Assembly: GCF_009649955.1 (NCBI RefSeq)
Contig: NZ_CP045875.1
Coordinates: forward strand, 2,213,501-2,277,500
Origin: Heliorestis convoluta
GTDB lineage: Bacteria; Bacillota; Desulfitobacteriia; Heliobacteriales; Heliobacteriaceae
Direction of reading: 5' to 3'
Length of the DNA: 64,000 nt
Numbering within the stretch: the stretch's first letter is position 1; each line of letters starts with the position of its first letter. Shown piece after piece: positions 34,887-44,173 of the stretch. Both the position numbers and the translations under genes were made by a program. A model generated the notes under the pieces. It ran no database searches and was not told where the DNA came from. It worked only from the letters and a program-made list of their open reading frames with translations.

Positions 34887-36311
34887 ATGACTGCGACCTA
34901 TGGTCTTTTGATCGGTAGCAAAGAGATCTTTACAGACGATCTTTTGCCTGTCCAGGACAAGTATTCCGGCGATACAATCGCTTATATTTGCCAGGCTCGT
35001 CAAGCTGATGTAAATGATGCTGTAAGGGCTGCTTCACAGGCACGCAAGGAGCCCTTAAGTCCCTATCGCAGAAGCCAGATCCTCTATGCAGCCTCTACCA
35101 TTATGAAAGGTCGTCGCGATGAATTGGCTGCTATTATTGCAGCAGAAGCAGGCAAGCCTTTAAAAGATGCTTTGGTTGAAGTTGGAAGAGCCATTGAGAC
35201 CTTCCGACTCTCTGCGGAAGAAGCCACACGCATTACTGGCGAAATGGTTCCCGTGGAAGCCTATCCTGGCTCAGAAAATCGCCTTGCTTTTACCATTCGA
35301 GCGCCGCGAGGCACTGTCTGTGCCATTTCTCCTTTTAACTTTCCTCTTAACCTGCTTTGTCATAAGGTAGCGCCAGCACTCGCAGCAGGCAATGCTGTTA
35401 TTACCAAGCCTGCTTCCACCACACCCTTATCAGCTTATAAAGTTGGCGAGATCTTGCAAGAAGCGGGCTTGCCTGCAGGCTGGTATAACTTACTTGTGGG
35501 ACCTGGTTCAACGGTGGGAGAGTGGCTTCTTGATCATCAAGAGATCAATTATTATACCTTTACTGGCTCTTACGAAATTGGAAAACGAGTGCAAGAAAGA
35601 GCAGGCTTCCGTAAGACTACCTTAGAACTGGGGTCGAACGCAGCCACCATTATCCATAAAGATGCTGATCTGGAGTTGGCGGCACCGCTTTGTGCACGAA
35701 TGGCTTTTGCCAATGCAGGGCAAGTCTGTATCTCTGTACAGCGCCTTCTGGTTCACCGTGATGTTTATCAGTCTTTTCGTGATGCTCTGATCAAACATAC
35801 AAAAGCCCTTGTTCTTGGCGATCCCAAAGATCCTACCACCGATGTGGGGCCTTTGATTTCTGCCAAAGAAGCGGACCGCATTATGGCCTGGATCGAAGAA
35901 GCTTGTAACGATGGTGCCCAGCTTCTTAGCGGTGGTACTCGTCGAGGTAACATGATTGAGCCCACCATCTTGGCTGATGTCAAGGGTGAGATGAAAGTAT
36001 GGTGCCAAGAGATTTTCGGCCCTGTTGTTACCCTCGTTCCTTATGATTCTCTTGAAGAAGCGATTGAACAAACGAACCAATCAGAATATGGCTTGCAAGC
36101 TGGCGTTTTTACTCGTTCTATTGATGTCGCTTTCGAATGTGCCAAGAAGCTCCATGTTGGTGGCGTCATTATCAATGATACATCGGCCCATCGCACGGAT
36201 TCTATGCCTTATGGCGGTGTGAAGAATAGCGGTACAGGTCGTGAAGGCCCTAAGTATGCAGTTCAGGAAATGACAGAAAGCAAAGTCATTGTAATCAATC
36301 ACCGCATGTAA
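34887..36311 (+). CDS. NAD(P)-dependent aldehyde dehydrogenase
   Basis: A 474-residue aldehyde dehydrogenase-superfamily protein. It has the cofactor motif FTGSYEIGKRV, the catalytic Glu in TLELGSN and the catalytic Cys in FANAGQVCISVQR, followed by EIFGPVV. The proximity to lactaldehyde- and glyceraldehyde-phosphate-type dehydrogenases is a family impression; the substrate is unknown. AGGGAGG precedes the ATG. It is divergent from the metH unit and ends at a terminator shared with the tandem HD-GYP gene. Confidence 0.9.
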   Translation: MTATYGLLIGSKEIFTDDLLPVQDKYSGDTIAYICQARQADVNDAVRAASQARKEPLSPYRRSQILYAASTIMKGRRDELAAIIAAEAGKPLKDALVEVGRAIETFRLSAEEATRITGEMVPVEAYPGSENRLAFTIRAPRGTVCAISPFNFPLNLLCHKVAPALAAGNAVITKPASTTPLSAYKVGEILQEAGLPAGWYNLLVGPGSTVGEWLLDHQEINYYTFTGSYEIGKRVQERAGFRKTTLELGSNAATIIHKDADLELAAPLCARMAFANAGQVCISVQRLLVHRDVYQSFRDALIKHTKALVLGDPKDPTTDVGPLISAKEADRIMAWIEEACNDGAQLLSGGTRRGNMIEPTILADVKGEMKVWCQEIFGPVVTLVPYDSLEEAIEQTNQSEYGLQAGVFTRSIDVAFECAKKLHVGGVIINDTSAHRTDSMPYGGVKNSGTGREGPKYAVQEMTESKVIVINHRM

Positions 36312-36330
36312 TAAGTATAATAAACCTAGT

Positions 36331-36380
36331 AAGAAAAAAAGACCTCTCTACCTTGTGCTGTAGATGGTCTTTTTTCTTAC
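36331..36380. terminator. Imperfect bidirectional terminator
   Basis: AAAAAAAGACC pairs with GGTCTTTTTT, extended by TCTAC and GTAGA across a short mismatch. It lies between convergent genes ending at 36311 and 36392. Confidence 0.7.
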
Positions 36381-36391
36381 TATAGGTATGG

Positions 36392-37645
36392 TCATAAGGG
36401 AAGCGCTATAGGTTCTAAGGCGTAAGTAAACTTCAGCAGACGATTGTATTTATCGATTTGCGAAAGGAGCACTTCTACTACATTTTTATCTAATTTATTC
36501 TGCATGGCTTCGCTTTGTAAAATCTTTATGATCTCACTTTGCTTCATGGGACCTCGGTAAGAGCGCTTACTTGCTAAAGCTGCATAGACATCAGCAACGG
36601 CTATGATCCTAGCTTCGAGAGAAAGTTCTTTCGCTGTAGCTCCCATAAAATAGCCACTTCCATCTAATCTTTCGTGATGAGAGGCAGCCCAGCGACTGAT
36701 GGAGCCTAACTCGGGAATGCGATCAAGAATAAGTGCTGTAAAATAAGGATGTCTCTCGATGATCATGCGTTCTTTTGCCGTGAGGGGGCCTGCTTTTTCT
36801 AGAATCTCCTTGGGTACTACGACTTTTCCCAAATCATGAAGCAGTCCGGCTAGATAGAGCTCTTCTTCTTTTTGTGGGCCAAGCCTAAAAGACCGAGCCA
36901 GCTTTTTGGAGACAACAGCTACGTCTCGACTATGATTGACCGTACCGATTCCTTTGTAGTCTGTAAAATGAGCAAAGAGCACACCTACAATTTTGAGACT
37001 ATCAACAAAGATAGGTTGTTCTTTTTCTAAAAAAGGCTTCCACCGCTCTAACTGACCGCCCCGTGATATATCTAGAATAAAGCGATACTCTTTGATCAAA
37101 GCGATAGCAACTACGATAATGGAAGGATCAAAGATCGTCCCTTTATATTTTTGGAGATAACTCTCTGTCCAGTGACGCCAGACTAGATAATCTCTGCTTG
37201 AGTCCCAGACTTCTGTCATAATCATGGCTACTGAAATAATTCTTGAGAGTAAGGGAATTCTTTCTCCGCTGAGCCCAAGTGGCCCCGATCCATCCCAGTT
37301 TTCCTGCGCCTTCAGTACAATATCTTCTACCTCAAGTAGTAACGGTAAAACATAGGCCTCCTTCTGATCTTCCTCTTGAATTTTCTTAAGTCTATACTTA
37401 TCGCCATCGTCACATAAGATATGATGCAAAAGCCCTGCATAATAGAGCAAACGCTGTTCTTCTCTCGGTAACGCTAACATCTCTCCAAGGGAAGAGGCTA
37501 TAAAAGCCATGTTTTTCGCATGTTCCGTTGGCTTTCCTTCTGCCAAGTCGCCAGCTAAGGATAAGCCTTCTAAGAGGTTGATCAGTTGTATCCCTTTTGT
37601 AACACTTTGCCACGGTGGGCTTTTGTGTTGATAATGGGTTGCCAT
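36392..37645 (-). CDS. Tandem HD-GYP protein: degenerate first domain, intact second
   Basis: A 417-residue protein with two HD-GYP-like repeats. The C-terminal repeat keeps LLHDLGKVVVPKE, HPYF, HHERLDGSGY and ARIIAVADVYAAL, so c-di-GMP hydrolysis is likely. The N-terminal repeat has LLHHIL in place of the HD pair and ENWDGSGPLGL in place of HHERxDGxGYP, so it has lost metal ligands and probably acts in regulation or dimerisation. GGAGG precedes the ATG at 37645. With the proteins at 1 and 8731 the window has three c-di-GMP genes. Confidence 0.88.
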   Translation of the reverse strand: MATHYQHKSPPWQSVTKGIQLINLLEGLSLAGDLAEGKPTEHAKNMAFIASSLGEMLALPREEQRLLYYAGLLHHILCDDGDKYRLKKIQEEDQKEAYVLPLLLEVEDIVLKAQENWDGSGPLGLSGERIPLLSRIISVAMIMTEVWDSSRDYLVWRHWTESYLQKYKGTIFDPSIIVVAIALIKEYRFILDISRGGQLERWKPFLEKEQPIFVDSLKIVGVLFAHFTDYKGIGTVNHSRDVAVVSKKLARSFRLGPQKEEELYLAGLLHDLGKVVVPKEILEKAGPLTAKERMIIERHPYFTALILDRIPELGSISRWAASHHERLDGSGYFMGATAKELSLEARIIAVADVYAALASKRSYRGPMKQSEIIKILQSEAMQNKLDKNVVEVLLSQIDKYNRLLKFTYALEPIALPL

Positions 37646-38174
37646 TTTTACTCATCCTCCTTTGTAAACACCTGAAAAAAAGCAAGTAGATGTTTTAATC
37701 TATCTATTTGAATCGAGTCCCTTCTTGCTTACTTTGTTTTACAAGTTCCATGGTAGGAAGATGTCTCTTGAATGTCAATAAAAGTGCTGAATTATTAACG
37801 CATTGTTCAAATACATAATCGAAGAACACCGCAGGACCGTTTTGCTATGTTATTAGAGCACGGATGGCCTGGTGGATTTTGATTTTCATTCTCTATTGTC
37901 TTTTTGTTAAATTATATCTTACCTATCGTGGAATAACAAGTAGTCATGTGAGATTTATCACATTTAGCTTTTTTCGTATTACCTTCATCATTGGTAGGGT
38001 ACAAACCACCAACGATGAAGTCTGTTTTTGTCTATCATTTCTGATCATTGTTTCGTAAATATCGAATTCCAAAATTCGGAAACACCATTCTTTCCACTAC
38101 CACTTTCACAATAAAGCTATTACAATAGAGAGAGAAAAAACTTTTTATTACATAAAGAAAGAGGCGAGCCTGTA
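37646..38174. other. Intergenic stretch without a recognised gene
   Basis: The 529-nt gap between the divergent tandem HD-GYP gene and the RND efflux pair is AT-rich. It contains an imperfect hairpin near 37984-38020 (TTGGTAGG with CCACCAA) followed by TCTGTTTTTG. AAGCAAG and CTTGCTT are inverted at about 37680-37735, the latter giving a T run on the minus strand before the HD-GYP gene, a possible leader attenuator. TACAAT at 38121-38126 is a candidate -10 for the efflux genes. No open frame looks coding. Confidence 0.6.
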
Positions 38175-39401
38175 TTGTTACGTACATATTCGATGGTTGC
38201 TCTGGCAGCTTCGATGTTATTACTTTCTGGTTGTGGTGCATCTGAACCAGAGCAACTTGTTAGAGAAGAGCGTCAAAAAGTAATTTCTGTTCTTGAATTG
38301 AATGAAGAGCATCAACAGACCACGTTGTCGGTTGCTGGCTTTGTAGAAGGTAGAAACGAAAGTGCACTTTCGTTTGGAACTTCTGGAACGATTACAAGAG
38401 TCAATGTGGAAAAAGGAACTCGAGTCAGCGAGGGTCAGTTGTTAGCTGAGGTAGAAAGCGTTGACTTGTATGCTAGAGCAGAGCAGGCAGCGAGCGCCAT
38501 GGTTGATCTTGCCCAAGATAACAAGGTCCAGCGAGCTACGGGGGAAAGCGTTGAGAATATTGAAAGACAGCGTATCCGCGTTGCTGAAGCAGAGCGAGAT
38601 CTGGAGTTAGCCGCTGCTGACTTGGAGCGTTTCGAAGTTCTTTTTGAAAGTGGCGCTCTCTCGAAGAAAGACTTTGAAGATCAACAAAGTCGATATGTTC
38701 GTGCTGAATCTGCGTTGGAAAGAGAAAGGATTACACTAGATGGTATGTTAAAAGGAGATCCTCAACTGCTTGCTTCTGTGGAATCTTCTGTGCTTTCTAG
38801 TTACAACACACTGGCACAAGCCCAAAGAAATGTAAATGCCGCACAAATCCGCGCCCCTTTTTCCGGTGTTGTCGCCGAAGTTTCGAAAAAAGTTGGTGAA
38901 CAAGCTTCGCCAGGTACAGCCATCATTCATCTTGTTGACTTGGCTGAAGTAAAAGTGGTACTGCAAGTCGATCGAGATCGAATTGATTATTTTCGAAAGG
39001 GTCAGCAAGTAGAGGTTCAGGGAGAACGTGGTGCTGTAAGCAAAGGAACGATTGCTTTTGTCTCACCCACTCTTGATACGCGCAGCGGGAAGTACACTGT
39101 AGAAGTTAGAGTGTCCAATCAAGACGGACAATGGCGAAGTGGCATGGTAGCTCGTGTTTCTCTACCACACCGCTCTTCTGGGTACTGGTTGCCTTTAAGT
39201 GCTGTTGGACTTGGCTCAGAAGGACGTTATGTTATGGCTGTGGAAGAAGGTAAAACAGTTCGCCGCAGCGTAACAGTCGGTTTGCTCATTGATGACAGAA
39301 TTGAAGTTCTTTCTGGTGTGGACAAAGATGATTGGATTATTACTGCTGGCATTGCTTTTCTAACAGAAGGTGAAGAAGTAGAACCTCGCTTTGTAGATTG
39401 A
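38175..39401 (+). CDS. RND efflux membrane fusion lipoprotein
   Basis: A 408-residue periplasmic-adaptor (HlyD/AcrA-like) protein. The N-terminus has a lipoprotein signal with lipobox LLLSGC. Then come the biotinyl-lipoyl part (SGTITRVNVEKGTRVSEGQ), a long coiled coil (about residues 95-200, rich in Glu/Arg/Ala), and the beta-barrel part with APFSGVVAEVSKKVGEQASPG. The start is TTG at 38175 after AAGAGGCGAG; ATG at 38193 is an alternative. It is followed by the RND pump gene 25 nt on. No outer-membrane TolC-type gene is nearby. Confidence 0.9.
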   Translation: MLRTYSMVALAASMLLLSGCGASEPEQLVREERQKVISVLELNEEHQQTTLSVAGFVEGRNESALSFGTSGTITRVNVEKGTRVSEGQLLAEVESVDLYARAEQAASAMVDLAQDNKVQRATGESVENIERQRIRVAEAERDLELAAADLERFEVLFESGALSKKDFEDQQSRYVRAESALERERITLDGMLKGDPQLLASVESSVLSSYNTLAQAQRNVNAAQIRAPFSGVVAEVSKKVGEQASPGTAIIHLVDLAEVKVVLQVDRDRIDYFRKGQQVEVQGERGAVSKGTIAFVSPTLDTRSGKYTVEVRVSNQDGQWRSGMVARVSLPHRSSGYWLPLSAVGLGSEGRYVMAVEEGKTVRRSVTVGLLIDDRIEVLSGVDKDDWIITAGIAFLTEGEEVEPRFVD

Positions 39402-39426
39402 TCAGGGAAAGGAATGAGGTAAACTT

Positions 39427-42400
39427 TTGGATAAGTACATACAACTTATCTTGCGTCAAAAAGTTATCATCTACATGTGCACTCTTTTGCTCTTTGTCGC
39501 TGGTGTTGGTTCCTTGCTTACTTTTGATCGCAATTTGACACCAGAAGCGAACTTGCCAGGCATTCGAGTGCTTGTAGCCGGAGGCTCTTTGCCACCGGAA
39601 GAGATGGAAGATAAGGTTACAGAGCCGATTGAAAAAGAAATCGAATCGTTAAATGGTGTGGAACGTTTTTCTTCTTCTACGAGTACAGGACGAGCTAGTA
39701 TTTACATACGCGCTTATGAAGATAAAGGCGAAGAAGTACGGCAGGAAGTACAAAGCATTGTAAGTCAACTGCGCAATCGCTTTCCTGCTGAGATTACGAC
39801 CGTAGAAGTGGTCCAAGATAGTTACAGCATGGACTGGCTGATGAGCCTTTCTATGAAAGGCGAAGATTTGCCCATGCTTTTTTCACTGGCTCATACGCGA
39901 ATTAAAGATCGCATTGAAGAAATCAGTCAGGTAAAACGAGTAGACGTTATGGAAGCAAACGTCAGCAACAAGATTGACGTCTCCCTAGATCCCCTGAAGC
40001 TTTCTCTGTATCAGCTTACGCCACTTGATGTAATCAATCAGCTTCGCAATAGCAATGTGAAACAATCCATTGGCCTTTTGAGAAACGATGGCTTTGATAC
40101 AGTCATTGAAATTGATCGCTCTTTTTATTCTGTCCAGCAAATTGGCGAGACGATGATACAGACTTCTCGGGGCAACGTAGCTCTGAAAGATCTAGCAACA
40201 GTAGAAAATCTGCGTGGTCAGAGCATTGATGCTTTTTTTGTGTATCAAGATATGCCTTATCTACAGTTGATTGTCTATAAAAGCGCCGGCGGCGATATCA
40301 TTAAGATTTCTGAAGAAGTTCGTGCTGTTATTGCAGAGCTCAACGCCGAAGCAGAAGGACTTTATGAATTGGCCCCGCTTATGGATGGCGCTGACTTTAT
40401 CCGCTCTTCACTCAGCAATCTTACACGGGATCTGGCCATCGGGGGTATACTCGCTGTTTTGGTTCTTTTCATTTTCTTACAGAACTGGCGAGTAACACTC
40501 GTAATTGCCACCACCATTCCCCTCTCGATGCTGATGACTTTCATTGGGATGAAAATTGGTGGTTATAACATTGATTTGATTACCTTGCTGTCGCTCAGTT
40601 TATCGATTGGTTTAATCGTTGACGCTGCCATTGTCGTCTTAGAAAGCATTTACGCTTTTCGAGAAAAAGGTGAAAAGTTAACAAAATCAATTGTTCTTGG
40701 AGCTCGTGAAGTAATTACACCTGTTTTTACTTCACAACTTACCGTAATTATCGTCTTTCTGCCCCTGGTTCTTGCCAACATTGGCGGGACAGACATGCAA
40801 CCAATTATGATCACCCTTGCCTTTACAGTGACCGTAGCCATTGTATCAGCGACACTCTCGGCTTTTATTTTTGTCCCTGTCTATGCCCGAAGTTTTCTAA
40901 GTACCGATAGAAGTAAGGGCCAGAGTGAGAATCGAATGCACAAAATGATCGTAGGTTCTCTAGAAAAAACGCTTACTTTGGCTTTACGACACCGCTGGAA
41001 GACAGTGATCATTGCTTTTTCTGTATTCTTCTTGTCGATCACCTTATGGGGCATGGGCTTTGTAAAGTCGACGGTGCAAATGCCCATTGACAGCTCTTAT
41101 ATGCGTATTGCTTTGATTATGCCACCAGGCACGAAAGTCGAAGAGTCTTTGTCAGCGGCTCGTGAAGCAGAGGCACTTATCAGTGAGCTGTCTGAAGTAG
41201 AGCGCATCTATATTGATAGCCGTAGTAGCCACTCTTACCTTCACATGCTCATCAAAAGCAAAAAAGAAGTAAAGTTCGATAATGATGAATTAATGGATCG
41301 GATGAATCTGTTGCTTGATACTGTTAAAGGGCCAGAGCGAGTCGAAGTTGGCTTTGGTTCTGGTGACGATTCGATCATGGTTTCTTTCGAAATTACAGGC
41401 CGAGATATGCAAGAACTGGAAAGCTTATCGAATAAGCTGGAAACATTGATGGACTCACTGCCTCAAGTTATGCGTAACCCTCGCAGTGATTTTGAAGAAG
41501 GCATTGATAAGTTGGTTTTCTTCCCCGATGATCAAGCGCTGATTCGCTTTGATGTCATGGCTGATACCTTGACACGCTCCCTATCTTATTACATGGGTGA
41601 GCACACCGTTACGACCATGACCATAGATGATATCGATATTGATGTGAAAGTGCAGTATCGAGATAGTGCCATGCAACATCCCGATCAGTTCCGCAATCTC
41701 TTAATTGCCAATCGTCAAGGCGATTTGATCCCCTTAGACCAGCTAGGCCAATGGCAAGTAACAAAGACCCCGCAGGTCATTCAGCGGAGCATGGGCGATC
41801 GGATCATTACGGTTAGTGCTGAACTTGTAGGCACCGACTTAGGCGCTGCCGGTCGAGCGATTGAAGAACGCCTCCATGAGCTACAGGCGCCTGAAGGATA
41901 CCGTATCTCGCCATCCGGCGCTTTGAAGCAACAAGCTGAGACGGTAACGGGTACGATATACGCTTTCTTGGGTACGATCTTCTTGATTTATCTAATCATG
42001 GTTGCCCAGTTCCGTCGTCTCAGTCATCCCTTTATTATTCTATTGACGCTACCGATGGCTGTAATTGGTGTTGTCTTTGGTTTGATTGTGACACAAAGAC
42101 CGATCAATCCCCTTGGCTATGTGGGGCTTATTATGCTGGCTGGTATTGTTGTATCGAACGCCATCTTGCTCATTGACCGGATCAATCGTTTGCGTTCACG
42201 TGGCTGGGCCCTAGAAGAAGCGATTGTTGAGTCGGCTCGCAATCGTGTTCGCCCAATTTTGATGACAGCGTTGACGGCCATCTTGGCTCTGCTTCCGCTG
42301 GGGTTAGGGCTCTCGGAAGGTTCAGACTTACAGACATCATTGGCAACGGTGGTTATCTTCGGTCTCGCTTTCCATACGGCTGTTACCCTCATCCTTGTGC

Positions 42401-42519
42401 CTGTTCTCTATTCACTCTTTGACGGCATGAATCAGCGGTTCTCATCTTTTTGGAAAAAGCTATGGCGTCGTAAGCGCCCTCCGGCGAAAAAGTCTGATTC
42501 TAGTTCCTTGAAGGTATAA
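39427..42519 (+). CDS. RND-family efflux pump (AcrB/MdtB-like)
   Basis: A 1030-residue inner-membrane pump with the duplicated RND layout: one N-terminal membrane helix (about 10-30), a large extracytoplasmic loop, helices 2-6, then a second loop and helices 8-12. Typical motifs include GLIVDAAIVVLESIY in the middle block and GYVGLIMLAGIVVSNAILLID near the C-terminus. The proton-relay Asp is in the first set (SLSIGLIVDAAIVV). It exports hydrophobic compounds in Gram-negatives; in a spore-forming Firmicute the route past the wall is unclear. The start TTG follows AATGAGGT. Confidence 0.93.
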   Translation: MDKYIQLILRQKVIIYMCTLLLFVAGVGSLLTFDRNLTPEANLPGIRVLVAGGSLPPEEMEDKVTEPIEKEIESLNGVERFSSSTSTGRASIYIRAYEDKGEEVRQEVQSIVSQLRNRFPAEITTVEVVQDSYSMDWLMSLSMKGEDLPMLFSLAHTRIKDRIEEISQVKRVDVMEANVSNKIDVSLDPLKLSLYQLTPLDVINQLRNSNVKQSIGLLRNDGFDTVIEIDRSFYSVQQIGETMIQTSRGNVALKDLATVENLRGQSIDAFFVYQDMPYLQLIVYKSAGGDIIKISEEVRAVIAELNAEAEGLYELAPLMDGADFIRSSLSNLTRDLAIGGILAVLVLFIFLQNWRVTLVIATTIPLSMLMTFIGMKIGGYNIDLITLLSLSLSIGLIVDAAIVVLESIYAFREKGEKLTKSIVLGAREVITPVFTSQLTVIIVFLPLVLANIGGTDMQPIMITLAFTVTVAIVSATLSAFIFVPVYARSFLSTDRSKGQSENRMHKMIVGSLEKTLTLALRHRWKTVIIAFSVFFLSITLWGMGFVKSTVQMPIDSSYMRIALIMPPGTKVEESLSAAREAEALISELSEVERIYIDSRSSHSYLHMLIKSKKEVKFDNDELMDRMNLLLDTVKGPERVEVGFGSGDDSIMVSFEITGRDMQELESLSNKLETLMDSLPQVMRNPRSDFEEGIDKLVFFPDDQALIRFDVMADTLTRSLSYYMGEHTVTTMTIDDIDIDVKVQYRDSAMQHPDQFRNLLIANRQGDLIPLDQLGQWQVTKTPQVIQRSMGDRIITVSAELVGTDLGAAGRAIEERLHELQAPEGYRISPSGALKQQAETVTGTIYAFLGTIFLIYLIMVAQFRRLSHPFIILLTLPMAVIGVVFGLIVTQRPINPLGYVGLIMLAGIVVSNAILLIDRINRLRSRGWALEEAIVESARNRVRPILMTALTAILALLPLGLGLSEGSDLQTSLATVVIFGLAFHTAVTLILVPVLYSLFDGMNQRFSSFWKKLWRRKRPPAKKSDSSSLKV

Positions 42520-42524
42520 CACGA

Positions 42525-42567
42525 TAAAAAAGGTGATCGACTTATTTTTGAGTCGATCACCTTTTTT
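42525..42567. terminator. Strong bidirectional terminator
   Basis: AAAAAAGGTGATCGACT pairs with AGTCGATCACCTTTTTT around TATTTTTG. It lies between the convergent RND pump and PHP genes. Confidence 0.92.
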
Positions 42568-42618
42568 CTGTGATATTTGGTACTGTTATTTTTGTTGCTT
42601 TTGCTATGCTTAGACTGG

Positions 42619-43392
42619 CTAGTAGCGAATGACTTCGGCTTGTCTTTGTCGATAGGTCACAACTTTCAAGTTACATTGCTCGGCGATTTCTAATGCTTCT
42701 TTCATGCCTTTTCCTACGTCGGCAGCTTTATGAGCATCGGAGCCGAGGGTGACCATGGTACCACCAAGGGTGCGGAAGCGTTTGTAGATGGGGATCAGGG
42801 CTTCTATGATTTCTCTTTTGGTAAGTCTTCTTGTATTGATTTCGATGGCTTTTTCTTTTTGTGCCACTGTCTTTAAGACGGCGTCAATATGTTCTTGCAG
42901 CTCATCGTAGTATATTTCTTTGTCAGGGTAGCGGGCATAGCGGGCGACGTAGTCAATATGGCCGAGGCTGTCGATGCTATCATAGTTTTCTAGACAGCAG
43001 TTCATCGCTTGAAAGTATTTTTCATAGACTTTTCTTTTGCTGCCAAGGCGTGAGAACTCTTCTGTGTGAACTTCTATCATATCAACAACATGAACAGAGC
43101 CGATGACATAGTCAAAGGGATAGGCCTCGATAATTTGTTGGTTCTGGTCATGCAAGCCTTCGAGCATGCCAATTTCTACGCCTAAGCGCAGGCTTTCTCC
43201 CCGATAGCGCTCATACTCAGAAAAATACTCGTCAAGATCGAATAGGAAAGAGCCTGGTTCTGGATATTCTAGGTCAAGATGTTCTGTAACAATTAGGCCA
43301 ATGCCTTTTTTCTCTGCCACTGCGATGGCTTCTTCAATGGTCATGGTTGAGTCAGTGGAAAAACGCGTATGAATATGGGTATCAAAAAGCAT
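42619..43392 (-). CDS. PHP-domain phosphoesterase, histidinol-phosphatase family
   Basis: A 257-residue PHP metallo-phosphoesterase. Metal-ligand motifs are DTHIHTRFS at the start, VTEHLD, GSVH in IGSVHVVD, and LGSDAH near the end. The family includes HisK-type histidinol phosphatase and other phosphatases; no his genes lie nearby, so the substrate is unproven. The ATG at 43392 has TTGGAGG upstream. The longer frame to 43581 would overlap the divergent neighbour. Confidence 0.85.
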   Translation of the reverse strand: MLFDTHIHTRFSTDSTMTIEEAIAVAEKKGIGLIVTEHLDLEYPEPGSFLFDLDEYFSEYERYRGESLRLGVEIGMLEGLHDQNQQIIEAYPFDYVIGSVHVVDMIEVHTEEFSRLGSKRKVYEKYFQAMNCCLENYDSIDSLGHIDYVARYARYPDKEIYYDELQEHIDAVLKTVAQKEKAIEINTRRLTKREIIEALIPIYKRFRTLGGTMVTLGSDAHKAADVGKGMKEALEIAEQCNLKVVTYRQRQAEVIRY

Positions 43393-43421
43393 AATAGAAA
43401 CCTCCAAGGTGGTTTTTGGTG

Positions 43422-43751
43422 ATGAGTAAAGGAAGAATTGAACGAGAAAAGCAGACGGTGCAAAAGATGATTGAACTTTATTGTGACCATCATCATGCAT
43501 CAACATGCAAAGAAAAGGACAGTGCAACGTTATGTCACGATTGTCAAAGTCTTTTTGACTATGCCATGGCGCGCTTGGCACGCTGTCCCTTTGGTGAGAA
43601 GAAGTCCACTTGTGGGAAATGTACGGTCCATTGTTATAAGCCTGATCAGCGCGAGAAAATCATTGCCGTCATGCGTTATGCGGGACCAAAGATGATCCGC
43701 TATCATCCTATCTTGGCATTATACCATCTGATTGACGGATGGAAAAAATAA
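43422..43751 (+). CDS. YgbA-like (nitrous oxide-stimulated promoter family) protein
   Basis: A 109-residue Cys-rich protein: YCDHHH, TCKEKD, LCHDCQSLFDYA, RCPFGEKKSTCGKCTVHCYKPDQRE, ending in YHPILALYHLIDG. This is the pattern of the small YgbA family, upregulated by nitric or nitrous oxide in E. coli and probably binding an Fe-S cluster or metal. Its start is only 29 nt from the divergent PHP gene, so their ribosome binding sites and promoters overlap. Function otherwise unknown. Confidence 0.82.
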   Translation: MSKGRIEREKQTVQKMIELYCDHHHASTCKEKDSATLCHDCQSLFDYAMARLARCPFGEKKSTCGKCTVHCYKPDQREKIIAVMRYAGPKMIRYHPILALYHLIDGWKK

Positions 43752-43772
43752 CTTTTTTTTGAAAATTGCCCA

Positions 43773-43801
43773 TTGACGTCAGCCATCCTTTATCTTAAGA
43801 T
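43773..43801 (+). promoter_or_regulatory. Sigma-A type promoter
   Basis: TTGACG (43773-43778) and TAAGAT (43796-43801) with exactly 17 nt between them. Transcription would begin near 43808. Confidence 0.65.
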
Positions 43802-43807
43802 GGTGCC

Positions 43808-43904
43808 ATAGGATCTGGTACAGAGACAAATCGATGAAGAGAAAGACTCAACGGCGAGTAGTGACCTGATTGGTCCACTGCCCCGTTGAGTCTTTTTTCT
43901 TTTT
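43808..43904 (+). ncRNA. Candidate small RNA or attenuated leader
   Basis: A promoter (43773-43801) is followed by a transcript of about 95 nt that ends in a strong terminator: AAAGACTCAACGG (43842-43854) pairs perfectly with CCGTTGAGTCTTT (43883-43895), and an inner helix (GTAGTG with CACTGC) extends the stem. The first 34 nt are single-stranded and purine-rich. No ORF is inside. It could be an sRNA or a leader that controls the small gene at 43952. Confidence 0.5.
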
Positions 43905-43951
43905 CTGGTTCTGGCCATCCTTGAAAAAATTGCAAGGCAGGTGACCAGGTG

Positions 43952-44173
43952 ATGAAGCCTTTTGTGGCTACACTACTTCTTTCGTCTTTACTTTTTACAG
44001 GCTCTCATGAGCTTACAGTAACATGGAATGTTGATACGTTGAAAGCCAACGGAGATTGTACCAAAGAACAAGGTGCAGGGAGAGCCAAGCGCGCTGTTGT
44101 GTGGGAAACAAAGACAGTCGGTTTTTCTAGAGAAAAAGGCTTTGTCGACCTACGGGCTGGTCGACCTGTCTAA
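43952..44173 (+). CDS. Possible small secreted protein
   Basis: A 73-residue frame with a signal-peptide-like start (Lys, then VATLLLSSLLFTGS) and a polar remainder (NVDTLKANGDCTKEQGAG). AAGGCAGGTG stands 8 nt before the ATG at 43952. No family is recognised and the C-terminal half has a composition that could be random. It runs into the end of the minus-strand gene at 44170. Confidence 0.35.
   Translation: MKPFVATLLLSSLLFTGSHELTVTWNVDTLKANGDCTKEQGAGRAKRAVVWETKTVGFSREKGFVDLRAGRPV

Noticed and set aside
37864-38058. 64-codon hydrophobic frame in the gap before the efflux genes
   Set aside because: It has no good ribosome binding site and its composition reflects the AT-rich sequence.
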